Source of the DNA: Cheiracanthium punctorium
Lineage: Eukaryota; Arthropoda; Arachnida; Araneae; Cheiracanthiidae
Assembly: GCA_038373885.1 (NCBI GenBank)
Contig: JAWZYV010013187.1
Location: 57,141 to 121,140, forward strand
DNA length: 64,000 nucleotides
Direction: 5' to 3'
Below, in pieces: positions 1 through 11,240 of this stretch. Below the pieces are notes generated by a model. That model was not told the origin of the DNA. It saw only the letters and a program-made list of their open reading frames with translations, and made no database searches. Numbering within the stretch: the stretch's first letter is position 1; each line of letters opens with the position of its first letter. The position numbers and the translations under genes were made by a program.

Positions 1-2902
1 GAAGTTGTCTCTTCGTGAGTCTAACTTCAGGAGGTGAATTGATCTTGATTCGGAATGTATCTTCTTTAGCATCCCAGATGATTCCTAAGATTTTAATTGC
101 TTGATCTTCTTCGATTTGTAGAGATCCTGACGGACTTCTCATTTCTGGTGGTAAAGATTCTAATACTGATGATCTATTTGAAGCCCATTTTCGAATTGGA
201 AAACCTCCTTTCTTCATGAGTTCAATCACTTGAGTAACTAATTTTTCGGCTTCTTCCCTTGAATTTGTTCCAGTTAAAAGATCGTCGACGTAGAAATCTT
301 CTAGAACAACTTTGGATGCTTCAGGAAAATTTTCGAATTCATCTCTAGCAAGTTGCTGGATTGTGCGAATCGATAAGTATGGAGCACAAGCAGTTCCATA
401 AGACACGGTCAGAAGTTGGAATTCTTGCAGTGGTTGCTCGGGGCTGTCTCTCCAAAATATTCGTTGGTAATCCACGTCTTTTTCATCAACCAGAATCTGC
501 CTAAACATCTTTTCTATATCACTTGTCAGGGCAATACTGTGGGATCTGAATTTTAGAAGAATGTTAAACAGCTCCTTTTGAAGCTTAGGGCCTGTGTGAA
601 GAATATTATTTAACGAAATCCCTGATGTAGTCTTCGCGGATGCGTCGAATACTACTCTCAACTTTGTAGTCTCAGACTTCTCTCTAATAACTCCAAAATG
701 TGGCATATAATAACATTGGGATGGAAGTTGTGCTACTGGATTTGAAACAATTCTCATATGACCCAACTCTTCATACTCTTGCATAAATTTTACATATTGA
801 TTTTTGAGCCCTTGATTATCCTGAAGGCGTTTTTCTAAGGAAAAGAATCTTCTCTTAGCTTGAATTTTTGAGTCTCCTAAAACAGGTTCCTTCTTGAAGG
901 GTAGCTTGACAACATACCTACCATCACAATTTCTTGTTGTGTGCTCTTGGTAGAATTTTTTACATTCCTGGTCTTCAACTGAAAGACAATTAACTTCTGG
1001 AACTGATTCGACTTCCCAAAACTTTGTTATTCTGTTATCCAAGTCTACAAGAGTATGAAAACTAACTAGATTCATGACATTCTTTGCACTCGGAGCAGCT
1101 TCACAAATTTGCCCTGAAAGTAGCCAACCCAATTTGGAATTTAGAGCTGAAGGTTGATTCCTATTACCAGAAATTTTACCATATTGAATTAACTCAAAAA
1201 ATATATCAGCTCCCAGAATAATGTCCACCGGACGACTGATATAAAAGAAAGGATCAGCTAACTGAAGTCCTGAAAGGTGAGGCCAATCAAAACTTGAGAT
1301 TTGAAAGTTCGGCAAATCGCAGGTGAGTTTATTTACAACGAGTGCATTTATTGAGAATGTTTCTTGACTGAAGTGGGGAGTAAAATTAAGTTCGACTCTT
1401 TTAGTAGCTAAAGCAGCAACCTTGTTCTCTAGCCCTAAAATTGTACTCTCTGATTCATAAAGTGGTAGACCAAGATTTTTACAGCAAGACTCTGTGATTA
1501 AAGATGCTTGGGAACCCCCGTCAATTAAGACTCGACATTTAACGAATTGTCCCTGATAGTTTTTAACGTTGACAATTGCTGTAGAAAGCAAAATTGAATT
1601 TGAATTGTGCATGTGGCCAGTCAAACAAAACTGTTGTTCTTGAGACATAGAAGGCGGCTGAGCTGTACTTTGGCCAGTGGGCCGACTTTGAGTGGATTCA
1701 TCAGGAGGGGTGTCTCTCGAAGTTGGTCTAAAAGTGTGCAAGGAGGTGTGATGTTTCTTTTTGCATACGCGACATACTGTAGTGAATTTGCAGGAAGATA
1801 CGTTATGATTACCACGTAGACAGTTATAGCAGAGTTTATTGTCCTTCACAAAACATCGTCGATCGTCTACGCTCATTTTAAGGAATTTTTCACAATTGTG
1901 TAATGAATGAGAAGCAAGGCAAAGTTTACAAGAATCTTTAACTGGGTTCACAACAGTCTTTAGAACGTATGGTTTATGTGGTAATTTAACTAATTTCTCA
2001 TTAGGTTGAACATTCCTGACACCCTGTAGACTTCGGGCTTGTTTTTCCAAAAATGAAAGAAAATTATCTAACGAAGGAAAGTTCTTATCTTCTAGAGTTA
2101 ACTCCCATTTAACTTTAATCGAATCTTCTAATTTGTTTTGTAACGTATATACTATCAGTATTTCAACTAGTTGATTTTGTTCTAATCCTAAGGTTTTAAA
2201 ATTTCTAAGAACTTCATTACAAACATCTATCATAACTCTGATGGATTCAGAGGTCGATTTCACACTCCTTAAACTGAAAATCTTTTTACACTGAGAAAAT
2301 GCCAATTCCCTATTATTATCGAATCGATTCAAAAGCGTATCCCATGCATGTTTGTAATTTTCGTTCGTTATAGCGAATCCTCTAATTAATCTTGAAGCAT
2401 CCAAACTTACTGAGTTTTGCAAATACTGCAATTTTTGAATGTCTGTTAAGGCTTCATTTGAATCTATTGAACTTAAAAATATCGATTTAAAACTCAACCA
2501 TTCATCAAAGTTTCCTGAGAATGAAGGTAGATCATATTTAGGGAGATTTATACTTGTATAAGGAGCGACAGTAGTTTTCGGTTTCTCATTATCTGGAGAC
2601 TGTGATTTATCATTAATTATACTTAATTTTGACTCGATTTTTTCTAATGCCGAATCGGCAAAATCTTTAGAATCAGCAAAAATTTGATACTCTGTATCTT
2701 CATTAAACTCTTCGAAAGTAGAAAATTCATAATAACATTCTTCTAGTTTCTCAAGACATTTCAAAATATTTCCTTTAAGTGCTAGAATTTTCTGAACATT
2801 TTCTGAATTGATTACGTTTTCCACACTATCACCGTACCGTTTGATTTCCTTCACTTGCGTCTGGTACATGAGCGGAACTGGCGATTTCGTTTTTGGACCC
2901 AT
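1..2902 (-). CDS. BEL/Pao LTR retrotransposon gag-pol polyprotein, 3' part beyond window
   Basis: One uninterrupted minus-strand frame of 967 codons, open at the window edge. The ATG at 2902-2900 is the first in frame after a TGA at 2920-2918. A Gag-like DUF1759 region runs from about residue 120 (FSGNFDEW, W135) to about 290. Two zinc knuckles follow: C-x2-C-x3-H-x4-C at 325-337 and canonical C-x2-C-x4-H-x4-C at 358-371. A C-x2-C-x3-HH motif starts at 377. The retroviral-type aspartic protease has LIDGGSQ around D461; DxGSQ is usual for BEL/Pao. Reverse transcriptase follows, with a catalytic Asp in LTSDIEKMF (D795) and the YVDD box at 871-874. RNase H and integrase should lie left of the window. 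Gag and Pol share one frame with no frameshift, as is common in this group. The element copies itself through RNA in the host cell. The intact frame suggests recent insertion. Confidence 0.95.
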   Translation of the reverse strand, partial: MGPKTKSPVPLMYQTQVKEIKRYGDSVENVINSENVQKILALKGNILKCLEKLEECYYEFSTFEEFNEDTEYQIFADSKDFADSALEKIESKLSIINDKSQSPDNEKPKTTVAPYTSINLPKYDLPSFSGNFDEWLSFKSIFLSSIDSNEALTDIQKLQYLQNSVSLDASRLIRGFAITNENYKHAWDTLLNRFDNNRELAFSQCKKIFSLRSVKSTSESIRVMIDVCNEVLRNFKTLGLEQNQLVEILIVYTLQNKLEDSIKVKWELTLEDKNFPSLDNFLSFLEKQARSLQGVRNVQPNEKLVKLPHKPYVLKTVVNPVKDSCKLCLASHSLHNCEKFLKMSVDDRRCFVKDNKLCYNCLRGNHNVSSCKFTTVCRVCKKKHHTSLHTFRPTSRDTPPDESTQSRPTGQSTAQPPSMSQEQQFCLTGHMHNSNSILLSTAIVNVKNYQGQFVKCRVLIDGGSQASLITESCCKNLGLPLYESESTILGLENKVAALATKRVELNFTPHFSQETFSINALVVNKLTCDLPNFQISSFDWPHLSGLQLADPFFYISRPVDIILGADIFFELIQYGKISGNRNQPSALNSKLGWLLSGQICEAAPSAKNVMNLVSFHTLVDLDNRITKFWEVESVPEVNCLSVEDQECKKFYQEHTTRNCDGRYVVKLPFKKEPVLGDSKIQAKRRFFSLEKRLQDNQGLKNQYVKFMQEYEELGHMRIVSNPVAQLPSQCYYMPHFGVIREKSETTKLRVVFDASAKTTSGISLNNILHTGPKLQKELFNILLKFRSHSIALTSDIEKMFRQILVDEKDVDYQRIFWRDSPEQPLQEFQLLTVSYGTACAPYLSIRTIQQLARDEFENFPEASKVVLEDFYVDDLLTGTNSREEAEKLVTQVIELMKKGGFPIRKWASNRSSVLESLPPEMRSPSGSLQIEEDQAIKILGIIWDAKEDTFRIKINSPPEVRLTKRQL

Positions 2903-3084
2903 TTTAATTTTATCGAATCAATCCAGTAAATTTTTCAAGAATTCAAACAGTATTAAAACTTAAAATAGCAGTTTCTGATTTTTATAGCACAAAAAGAAAA
3001 TTCAGAATGCACTTTTGATTTCATATATACGCATATAAATCGAATAGTCCATGCAAGTATTCATTTCAAATATTCAAAAAATCT

Positions 3085-3102
3085 ATCTCGCCGGTGCCTC
3101 CA
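3085..3102 (-). promoter_or_regulatory. Candidate primer-binding site of the BEL/Pao element
   Basis: On the minus strand this reads TGGAGGCACCGGCGAGAT, starting with the TGG that pairs with a tRNA CCA end, two bases after the proposed LTR end. I could not match it to a specific tRNA. Confidence 0.45.
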
Positions 3103-3104
3103 TA

Positions 3105-3556
3105 TGGTCGGACGGTAAGTTTTTGTAGTAATAACAAAATTCACTCACCTTTACATGCATGGAAAGGAAACATAAGAACAAGATTTGGAACAATACCAAC
3201 TTTGAATACTTCTGTTCTTGAGTGAACTACAGAAAAACTCGGACTCGAATAATAAACTTCCAGATTTCTCACTTTAATTCTTGTTTTATTACTAATTTGC
3301 ACTATATTTGGACTAAGAGAAAACAGAAAGTATCAATAGAATTTACAATTTAGATTTTAGTCGATTTAGAAGCCGCTACGAATCATATAAGAATTGCGAC
3401 ACTGAAGAACAAAAACTATCAACAAAACAAAACTCTCGATTAAAATTTACTACAATACGATATAAAAAATATCGATATAAATTAATGTATTGGACGAGGT
3501 AGTCCTGCCATCTAGTGAATGAATTGTCTTTTAATTAAAGTTCTCGGAACTCAACA
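3105..3556 (-). mobile_element. 5' LTR of the BEL/Pao element
   Basis: The minus strand from 3556 starts TGTTGAGTTCCG and the block ends in CA at 3105, two bases from a candidate primer-binding site and about 200 bases from the gag start. It contains a TCAGT initiator-like motif (3405-3401), an AATAAA signal (3290-3285) and a strong splice-donor match (3150-3143). The partner LTR is outside the window, so the 452-bp length rests on end motifs only. Confidence 0.7.
3285..3290 (-). terminator. LTR polyadenylation signal
   Basis: AATAAA on the minus strand inside the LTR, downstream of the initiator-like TCAGT at 3405-3401, in the order expected for LTR transcription and 3' processing. Confidence 0.5.
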
Positions 3557-3710
3557 CCCCTTAACACTTAAATCCAAGATTTTAGATGTCGCTGTAGTAA
3601 AATATCGCATGGAAGTTGCACTGCGACATCAGGCCGACATCATGCTGCGGTGATGCTTCCGCAAAATTGCGTTCAACGATCATTTTTTCACACATTTCCG
3701 ACGGCACGTG

Positions 3711-3950
3711 ATTCAAAAGAGCCGTCCGTGGCCGACGAGAAAGACAAGCTGCGGTGCTGACATTTAGTCACACCTCTTTTGCACTCGAAGAGTCATGCGA
3801 CTTACGGGGTGTGACCATCCTGACCCGAGATAGCCACAGTAAGATGGCAACACCTCCTAGGTCGCATGAATCTTCGAAGGCAAAAGGGGTGTGACCATAA
3901 GTCAGCACCGCAGACTGTCTTTCTCGTCATCCACGGGAGCCGTTTTGGCG
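3711..3950. mobile_element. Palindromic MITE-like element
   Basis: Two inverted arms of about 90 bp (3711-3802 and 3860-3950) share long matching blocks such as GACGAGAAAGACA and GCGGTGCTGAC. A spacer of about 57 bp also contains GGTGTGACCAT from the arm. No coding sequence. The TSD is not clear. It lies between the BEL LTR and the hAT element at 4062. Confidence 0.7.
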
Positions 3951-4061
3951 ACGTCATATTTAGATTGTGGTGCTAGAGTTGTTGTTGTGTGTTTTTTGAA
4001 AAATGTTTGTTGAACCCTTTTCCTCTTTGAAAGTAGCATACACATATTGGTGATTCGTGAC

Positions 4062-5243
4062 CAGTGATGTAAAATATCCGGGTATTTATTTTCAAGGGTA
4101 AATACCCGGGTATATACCCAAAATGGGTATTTACCTGGGTATTTATTTTTGAATTAACACTATTGTATAAAAAAAAGCTTGTATTGGTGAGTAAGGATAT
4201 TCACACACACACACACACATATAAAGTAAAAAAAGAAAAAAAGAAAAATGAGAAACTTAGGAACCCTTTACAACTTTTTAATTTCATAAAATTTAAAAAA
4301 GTATAATTATGAAAAGAAGCTATATGACACATGTTGAATAAAATACTTGTTTAAATATAGCCTATAAATATAACTGTTGGAATAAAATTGTAAATAGGAA
4401 TAATAACAAGGAGCAGTGTATTTGACAATTTGAAAAAAAGGAGAGAAATTCAACTATACTAAATATATACAGTCAGTAAAATCTGAATTACAACGTATCT
4501 CAGGAGACCGAAAATCAAATTTGTAATTCTGAAAAATTCGTTAAAGGGAAATTTTATTATAAAAAAAAATTGGTATTGATGATTTTTTTAAATAGAAATA
4601 TTCTGTTCATCAATCTGAAATATTCATAAAAGTTTTAATTTACCATAAAAAAATGTTTTTAAACCTATTACTAGTAGTTTTGTAACTATTTGCACGTAAT
4701 TTTTATTTTAGTGAACATTAAATCAATCATAAGATGCATATAATCCCCTTCAATAACAAACCATAATAAACTATCACAGTTTAAAAAATAATACACATAA
4801 AATAAGCTCTGGAACATAATAGTAAACTTAAAATAAGCTATGAGGTATATTAATCAATCTAACACATTTAAAATATTGCCAACGCTGTCACTTGCACAAA
4901 AAATATTTAAGGACTACCATAAAACATCCTCCATTATTAAAGTTAGTGAAAAAAAATGCGGTATGACTGATAAAGTAGTTTATGCCAAATAATCAATACG
5001 CTTAATAATAATAATAAAAACACTACAAAAATACTCATAATGAAGTCAAATTAAAATTAAAACTTTGTATTAAAAAAAGGAACAATAATAGAAATCTAAT
5101 TGGTATTAATCATAGATGTTGTTAAGAACAGTTATTCCATTCTAAGTTGAAAATACCCAGTTTTTGGGTATTTACCAGGCCTTGGGTAAATACTCAAAAA
5201 ATATTTACCTACCCAGTGGGTATTTACCCACCCTACATCACTG
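4062..5243. mobile_element. Non-autonomous hAT element with perfect 8-bp TSD
   Basis: Both ends begin CAGTGATGTA as terminal inverted repeats. The exact 8-bp duplication TTCGTGAC flanks the element (4054-4061 and 5244-5251), diagnostic of hAT insertion. Subterminal regions carry many copies of GGGTATTTACC in both orientations, probably transposase-binding repeats. The 1182-bp body is very AT-rich, contains an (AC)n run near 4202, and has no transposase frame, so it would need a transposase in trans. Confidence 0.92.
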
Positions 5244-5276
5244 TTCGTGACACCAGTTGACAATCCCTTTAAAACC

Positions 5277-5352
5277 CAGTGGTGTAGCCAGAAATTTTTC
5301 ATGGAGGGGGGGGGGGGTTGTGAACCCCCTATCCGCCCTGGCTACGCCTCTG
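5277..5352. mobile_element. Short hAT MITE, CAGNGGCGTAGCCAG family
   Basis: A 76-bp element with ends CAGTGGTGTAGCCAG and CTGGCTACGCCTCTG and a central G tract. The flanking 8-mers are only partly alike (5 of 8). Longer relatives lie at 12171, 19321 and 38240. Confidence 0.7.
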
Positions 5353-6370
5353 CTTTAACCGTTTATCTACCGACGGTACGGTACTTATAAGTACAGTTAA
5401 ATTAAAATTGTAAAAAAAAAATCTATTCATTGTATTTATTCCTTCGAAAAATCACTACCCAATACTTCATTTGATCAGCTTACATCACGATTGCATGTTT
5501 TATTAGAGTAGATTGTTTTAAATAGACGGCATTCCCGCTCACTTTCTAATCATGTCGAGCGCCCTCCTCCCCAAAAAACAGCATTGGTGAATTTTCAGAG
5601 GTCTATTTTATGATTAAAGGATTGGATTTTCTAAAAGTGTGTCAAGTAAAGTATTGCTTGACTCCTTCAGATTTGTTGGTCCTATACTGTTTTGAAAAAG
5701 ACTCGTTACCTGTTTATAAAACCAATCATCAAACGTATAGCTTATGCTTATTTATTTTTTCGTAATTTTCTTTTTTATTACATTAATCAGTATTTATCAT
5801 TCATTGCCTAATTTTAACAAGAGAAAACAAATGGATTCAAGTTGATATTCTTGGCAATTCTTAATTCGGTAAATAAAGGGTCAAGGAAACATTTAATTTT
5901 TCTTTAAAATTACGTTACGAAAATGCTAACATGGTTTGCTAAAAACTGAATAATTTTTTTGTATAAAGCAACCGATAATTATGAATCAGACAGACAGACA
6001 AATGAAAATCACAAGCACTTTCACAAAACATTTTTTTTAAGTGTTAAAAACAGGCAGGCGTTACAGAGGAAGTGTCAGCACGTCATGTTTTTTAAATACC
6101 CATAAGTGAATTATGAGGAAGTTTAGCCTCAAAGTTAAACTAACGAAGCGAAAAAAAAAAAATTACTGAACGGAATATATCCTCCAGCTCCCACTGTAGC
6201 ATTAAGTCATATCTCGGCACTGCCACTCCTGTTTTCTTCGCACTGGTTCAGGAAGCATACAACTCATAACACTCTCTTAACATGTTCGGAATCAGTATTC
6301 AAGACCGCGGCCAACTCGAATAATCTCTTTTGAGCAAGGTCGTGTCATTGATTATGCAGATCAGAAAGTG
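5353..6370. other. Unannotated AT-rich stretch
   Basis: No supported gene or delimited element. It holds short homopolymers and a run of CAGA units near 5988. Confidence 0.5.
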
Positions 6371-6375
6371 CAGGC

Positions 6376-6476
6376 ATTTAACGACCTCGTTACCAGATAT
6401 AGAGACGTGTGTGCTTTGGCAAAGACTGGTTTCAGAGAGCAAGACTTGGGCAATTGACTTCTTTGAACTTACAAAT
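6376..6476 (+). repeat. Dispersed duplicate, copy 1 of 2
   Basis: Similar in order and sequence to 7325-7420. Shared blocks include AAGACTGG, TTCA, AAGA, TTGGG and CTATTGA/CAATTGA followed by TGAACTTAC. The flanking short frames do not resemble a known protein. Confidence 0.5.
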
Positions 6477-6998
6477 GGTAAAGGAAGTTACAGACGTCGA
6501 AGTTATCAGCCGTTAACTAATATGAGCCTCGTGTTGTTTGAATTGAAGAGGTGGAAATCATGAGGCTTGGTTTCTCGTATGATGAAGTAATATTTCACGG
6601 GACGTGTTCATAAATCTTCATGCGAATTACTCTGGCGCTGAATATGATTTTGGCTCAGTTGTGGGGAAACATAATTTATGATTCAAATTAGAATGAATTG
6701 TGATGCGTGTTCAGATATTTTATTCGTTTCCATGAAATTCCTATTATTCTGCTGCTTTATTTAAGCAATAGATTCTACGAAATTCGCAGGTCACTTTCGT
6801 AGAATTTAGACCACTGTGGTATTCAGTTTACATCTTGCGATCCCAAATGATGTCGCGAAAAGTCATTTTGAAGGTTGAAAAAGAAAAATTTATAAACTGA
6901 GTGTGTAAATAAATTTAACTGAATGTAAAATATGTATCATTAAAAAACACTTTCCATTGAGAAAAAAATGGTTTTTTAAATGCGAAATTTCATTAAAT

Positions 6999-7172
6999 TA
7001 GGGACGAATGTGAGACGAGACAAAGCTTTACAGCATTTATTCAAGACGAGACATTTTTATCATAACTGTAGTTAATGTATAGGGGATTTGCGAGATTAGA
7101 CAAAGCTTTGAAGCTGTTTTGCGAGATGAGACAAAGTTTTTTTTTTTTTTTTCGTCTCGCGCCCATTCCTTA
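6999..7172. mobile_element. hAT MITE, GAGACGAGAC family
   Basis: Ends are TAGGGACG and a decayed complement of TAGGGATGG, with repeated GAGACGAGACA motifs in both orientations. Flanking 8-mers CATTAAAT and TATTAAAT match at 7 of 8 positions. Two relatives lie at 25013 and 25247. Confidence 0.8.
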
Positions 7173-7324
7173 TATTAAATATCAAAGTTCTACACAAATA
7201 AAAAGCAAGTAAAATCAAATCTATAAGATCAGATTGATTATTTTAAATTTTGTGCTGGCATGATACCTCAGTGTCTCAAGTTTGGGTCACACTCCTTAAA
7301 TTAGGATACAACTGATTTATTTAA

Positions 7325-7420
7325 CATCAACGACCACGTTATGAGATAAGGAAGAGCGGTTTGAAAAGACTGGATTCAGCAATGAAGATTTGGGCTATTG
7401 ATTCTATGAACTTACTGACA
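7325..7420 (+). repeat. Dispersed duplicate, copy 2 of 2
   Basis: Diverged copy of 6376-6476. No coding potential seen. Confidence 0.45.
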
Positions 7421-8480
7421 ATTTGACCACTTACTGATTTAGACCAGAGTTTCTCAATATCTTTTTTTTTTTTTTATCTGGTTGAGCAATTTGAGAATCT
7501 TTGAATTTTGACGAAACAGTGTAAATCTGAGACAGTAAATTCAAATTAAGGAAACGATTTTTTTTATTTTTTTTTTTTACTCTGAGCACACTTTGAAAAA
7601 TCTTTAGACTGTTCACCAGAACTTTTTTAAAAAATTGTTCATTAATAATTTCGTTGTTCCGTTTATTTATTTGTGGAGGGGTGGGGGAAAAGCAGCCTTT
7701 ATAATTAATCCCTTATATAAGAGATTCTTGCATCGACTTTAGAAGTACTTCACAGGACAAGTACTTCACAGTCGGAGACAATGTTTTCCACGATTGTTCA
7801 ATTCTGATGAAACGTAGCGGTTGGTCGACGGTTCATCGCCCGGACTCACCACATCACCATGACAGCGCGCATTCAAATCTTCAGCCTTATCATCATTAAC
7901 TGAATCGTATTACAAAAGTCAAAAGGCGTAAATAGAAATAATAACGAAGTCACGGAGCAAGAGCCAAAGCGTTTTAGTGAGGGCTGAATCTGCCTTGAAA
8001 CCGAATGCATTTTCGAAAAGGATACGAACAGAAAGCAAATAGTTTTTTCTAACTTAGTTATTAATTGTAAAATTGGTGAGTTTACTTCTTAGATAAATCT
8101 CCTCAGCAGTTTAATATCTGAAACAAATAATTGACCTCTTAAACTTTTTTCGAGACCTTCAGCAGTGAGATATAAAAATGAAGCACTGTTTATATATGCT
8201 TCTCAAATATACGTCTTTCTCCGCCGTTTTCTCCTTTATATGTCGGTTTTACGGTTTTTTATTTAACTTTAAATTTCTGCTTTTTTTAATGTCGAAATTT
8301 ATTTTTTCCTGAATAAGGATATGAAGGGTTTGTTGCAGGAACGAGGTAATAGCTCCAGTCGTACGGAAGTCTGGAGTTACGTCTATATTATAATGCTGTA
8401 AAAATCATCTCTTTTGTTTAGTACCAAGAAGACGTATCTGAATAATAGAAAGATTTTCAGTGGATGACAACTTCGCGTAA
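7421..8480. other. Unannotated AT-rich stretch
   Basis: Nothing gene-like. It contains long T tracts near 7460 and 7560, and a short direct repeat of AAGTACTTCACAG near 7743 and 7758. Confidence 0.5.
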
Positions 8481-8482
8481 AT

Positions 8483-8558
8483 ACGGGTTAGGACCCCCTA
8501 GAAAGTCCCCTCGGCCTAGAGCCCACGCGTAGCGAATCGGAAGTAATCCCACAGAAAG
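8483..8558 (+). mobile_element. SINE 3' fragment (S1 family)
   Basis: Matches the 3' part of the tRNA-derived SINE at 21538-21752: blocks TAGGACCCC, TAGAAAG, CTCGGCCTAGAGCCCAC, GTAGC and TAATCC. The tRNA-like head is absent. Confidence 0.7.
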
Positions 8559-8756
8559 ACAGACAGTCAGTGGATGTCTATAGACCAAATCTGATTACAG
8601 ACTTGTAACCAGAAAAATATTTGTGCAGAAGAGGATTAAAAAGAGAGTGGGAAATCAGAAGCAGCCTTGGAAAGTGTTCATGACTTAGATATGTCTGTCT
8701 GTCCGTCCGTGCTCTAACTCTCGTAAATGTGCACCGATTTCTACGCAACTGATATA

Positions 8757-9199
8757 CAGGGTGAATCTAAACTCTTGGGAAAACTTTAAGAGGTGATAGA
8801 GCACATAATAAGGAATCAGAATCACATAGCAGCGTGGGGTCGACAACGTCGTCTTCGTATAGCTTTTAATAATCATATCGGAAAAAAGTGCTGAAAAAAC
8901 AGTGTGCTTTACGACCATTGTTTCGCCAGAAACTAACGTATTTTTCTCCGAAAACAGAAGACTAAAATGGATAGTTTAAAAAGTTTATTTTATTTCATGG
9001 ATGAAATTTTCGGAGACGAGCCTATTGTTTATGAAACTTGGTTAGGAAATTAGACGGACACTGCAATGCTTTTCCAAAAGTGATTATTACGGGTAAGTTA
9101 AAACTGCGTATTTCACCCCAGATTGCTATGTGATTACGATTCCTCATTGCGTGCCCTATCACCCCTTAAAGTTTTGCCCAAGAGTTTAGATTCACCCTG
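8757..9199. mobile_element. Tc1/mariner-type MITE
   Basis: Inverted arms of about 90 bp starting CAGGGTGAATCTAAACTC, flanked by TA on both sides (8755-8756 and 9200-9201), the Tc1/mariner target signature. The 443-bp body has no transposase. It sits in an S repeat whose uninterrupted relative lies near 10880. Confidence 0.85.
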
Positions 9200-9251
9200 T
9201 ATGTTGTTCCTAGGTACTGTGCCATGTACCTTATTGAAAATGGTGTATGCA

Positions 9252-10025
9252 TAACGTGACCATTTATTTTTTCCTTCAAAACGGGACATCTACTATTTTT
9301 AAGGTAATAGTGTAGGGAGACTGAATTTACAGGTCTGGGTATCTTTTAGTTTTTAAGAAAACGCGCAAAAAAGCTTGTGTTAATGTTAATATCAAAATAA
9401 AATGAAAAACAATGCTAAAACACACATATACCATAAAAAATAGTGCAAGACGTACGTTTCGGGTGGTAGAAGGGGTAGGCCCTTCTTCGACTTCAAAAAC
9501 ACCATCCGACACAAGGAAGGAAGGTAGGAAAGTGAGAAGTGTAAACAAAAGGACACACAGAAAAAGGAAGTTGTCATTCGGAAAGAAAAAGAAATTCTTA
9601 GAAAACCAGAGTGAAAAGGGACAATAAAGTGGAGATCGGTGGAGGAGGAGGAATAAGCAAAAGAGGAACATGACTTTAAAAAAAGAAATCAAAATTAAGT
9701 TAATTGAAATAATTGACAAAGAAGAACATTAAAAGAACAAACACAAATACAATACATCCCCCCCCCCGGCGTTTTCTTTGAGTATTGAGAGGGGAGGGAG
9801 GTCAAGTTTATTTTAACAGACACTGCAATTGGATGATTTTAGATTTTTAGCGGCCTTTATTGAAATCGTTACCGTGGGCTGCTCTTTTTCTAAAAACGGG
9901 ACATTGCAAAGGACATTTTATAAAAACGGGACATTACGGTGTCCGGAAGCTGTGCGTGGGGACAACGGGACAAGCCACCTAAAAACGGGACTGTCCCGTT
10001 CAAAACGGGACGTATGGTCACCTTA
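9252..10025. mobile_element. Non-autonomous hAT-like element with 8-bp TSD
   Basis: Ends are TAACGTGACCAT and ATGGTCACCTTA. The flanks are an exact TGTATGCA duplication (9244-9251 and 10026-10033). Subterminal AAAACGGGAC motifs occur repeatedly. The 130-codon minus-strand frame inside is low-complexity and not transposase-like. It is inserted in the S repeat at a site comparable to about 10940. Confidence 0.85.
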
Positions 10026-10789
10026 TGTATGCAGCATTTATGGTTCTTCTACAGGACAGCTCAAAAGATTTCCAGTACATTACACTCTATGGGCAGTAGT
10101 TGTTTAAAGTATGTTTTAGAGATTATCGTCTATTTCAAATGATACAAAATTGATATATGTTATTAAGGATTACAAGATAAAGCTCTCCATCGAAAATAGT
10201 GTCTGTATCATTAATAGTTCTTCTTACGGGAGCACTCAAAATAATTCCAATGCATTATATTCAATGGCAGTTTAAAGACAAGCATCTATTTAAATCACAA
10301 TAGTATCCTACTATATGTAATTAGTTAATGAACTAACGACGATTGCATGCTCCCTCAAAAGTGGTGCCAAAAGTCGCCAATATTGGCGATTTTTGCGATA
10401 AATCTCCAAATAGGATGCGAATTTTTTTTTCGAAAAATGAACTCTAGCTTGACGATATTTTCATTATTTGAAGGGATATCAAAAATACATCTAATGTGAT
10501 AAATTCGTTATTCGCACTCGAATCAACCGATTTAGTGTGTCGTGTTGCGTTAAGACAAAGCTACGTAAGGACTATCTGCCTGGGAGGGGGGTGCATTAGT
10601 CGGAGGAATTTTTAAGGGTTCATAACGCATTAACCGATTTACATGCAGCAAACATTGATTTTTTAGCCCGTGGAACATTAATTTTAAACTGCTAACCCTT
10701 AAAAGAATAAAATTTTGTTTCTCCGTGTTCGTGCGATATCGTTATTTTGCATAAGAGGAATGCCTCTTTATATTTTCATCTTTCCTGCA

Positions 10790-11240
10790 AGATTGGGAGG
10801 TGTTCATGACTTCAATTTTTCTTTCCATTCTCTGTCCACCGTTCCGTGCTCTAACTGCCGTAAATATACACCGATCAGTGCGAAAATTATGTATGTTTTT
10901 TCTACGTAAAGTGCCATGCGCCCTATTCAAAATGATGCATGTTGCATTTAACGTTCTTTTACAGGAGCCGAGAGAGAGAGAACGAAAAAATATCCAATAC
11001 ATCACGCTCTATGGTCAATCATTTTTGAAATCGTACGTTAGAGATATTTGGTTTTTTCAACTAAAGCAAAGCTTGCTTATATGTTATTATAAGGCCCATA
11101 AAATAACGCTATCCATTGAAGATAATGTCTGTGTTATTAATAGTTCTTCTACAGGGCCACTCAAAAGAATTCCAATACATTACGATCTATAGCAGTTGAG
11201 AGACATTAATCTATATTTCAAGCGCAGTACAATAGGCATA
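10790..11240 (+). repeat. S repeat, copy 2
   Basis: Uninterrupted relative of 8640-10410 and of 49790-49990, containing CTCTATGG, TACAGG and CACTCAAAAGAATTCCAATACATTAC-type blocks. No protein recognised. Confidence 0.65.

Larger units (their letters stand above)
8640..10410 (+). repeat. S repeat, copy 1, split by two DNA transposons
   Basis: Segments 8640-8756, 9200-9251 and 10026-10410 join into one repeat that parallels 10790-11240 (shared CGTGCTCTAACT, GTAAAT, ACACCGAT, TACAGGA, CTCAAAAGA, ATACATTAC). A mariner-type MITE and a hAT element interrupt it. Near 10370 it has the GGCGA-type motif seen in other S-repeat blocks. Confidence 0.7.

Noticed and set aside
3489..3520. CRISPR- or bacterial-type features
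   Set aside because: No regularly spaced direct repeats with unique spacers anywhere; tandem units here are contiguous and the context is eukaryotic.
9327..9719. 130-codon minus-strand open frame
   Set aside because: Low-complexity and rich in Phe and Leu because the plus strand is purine-rich; it lies wholly within a non-autonomous hAT element.
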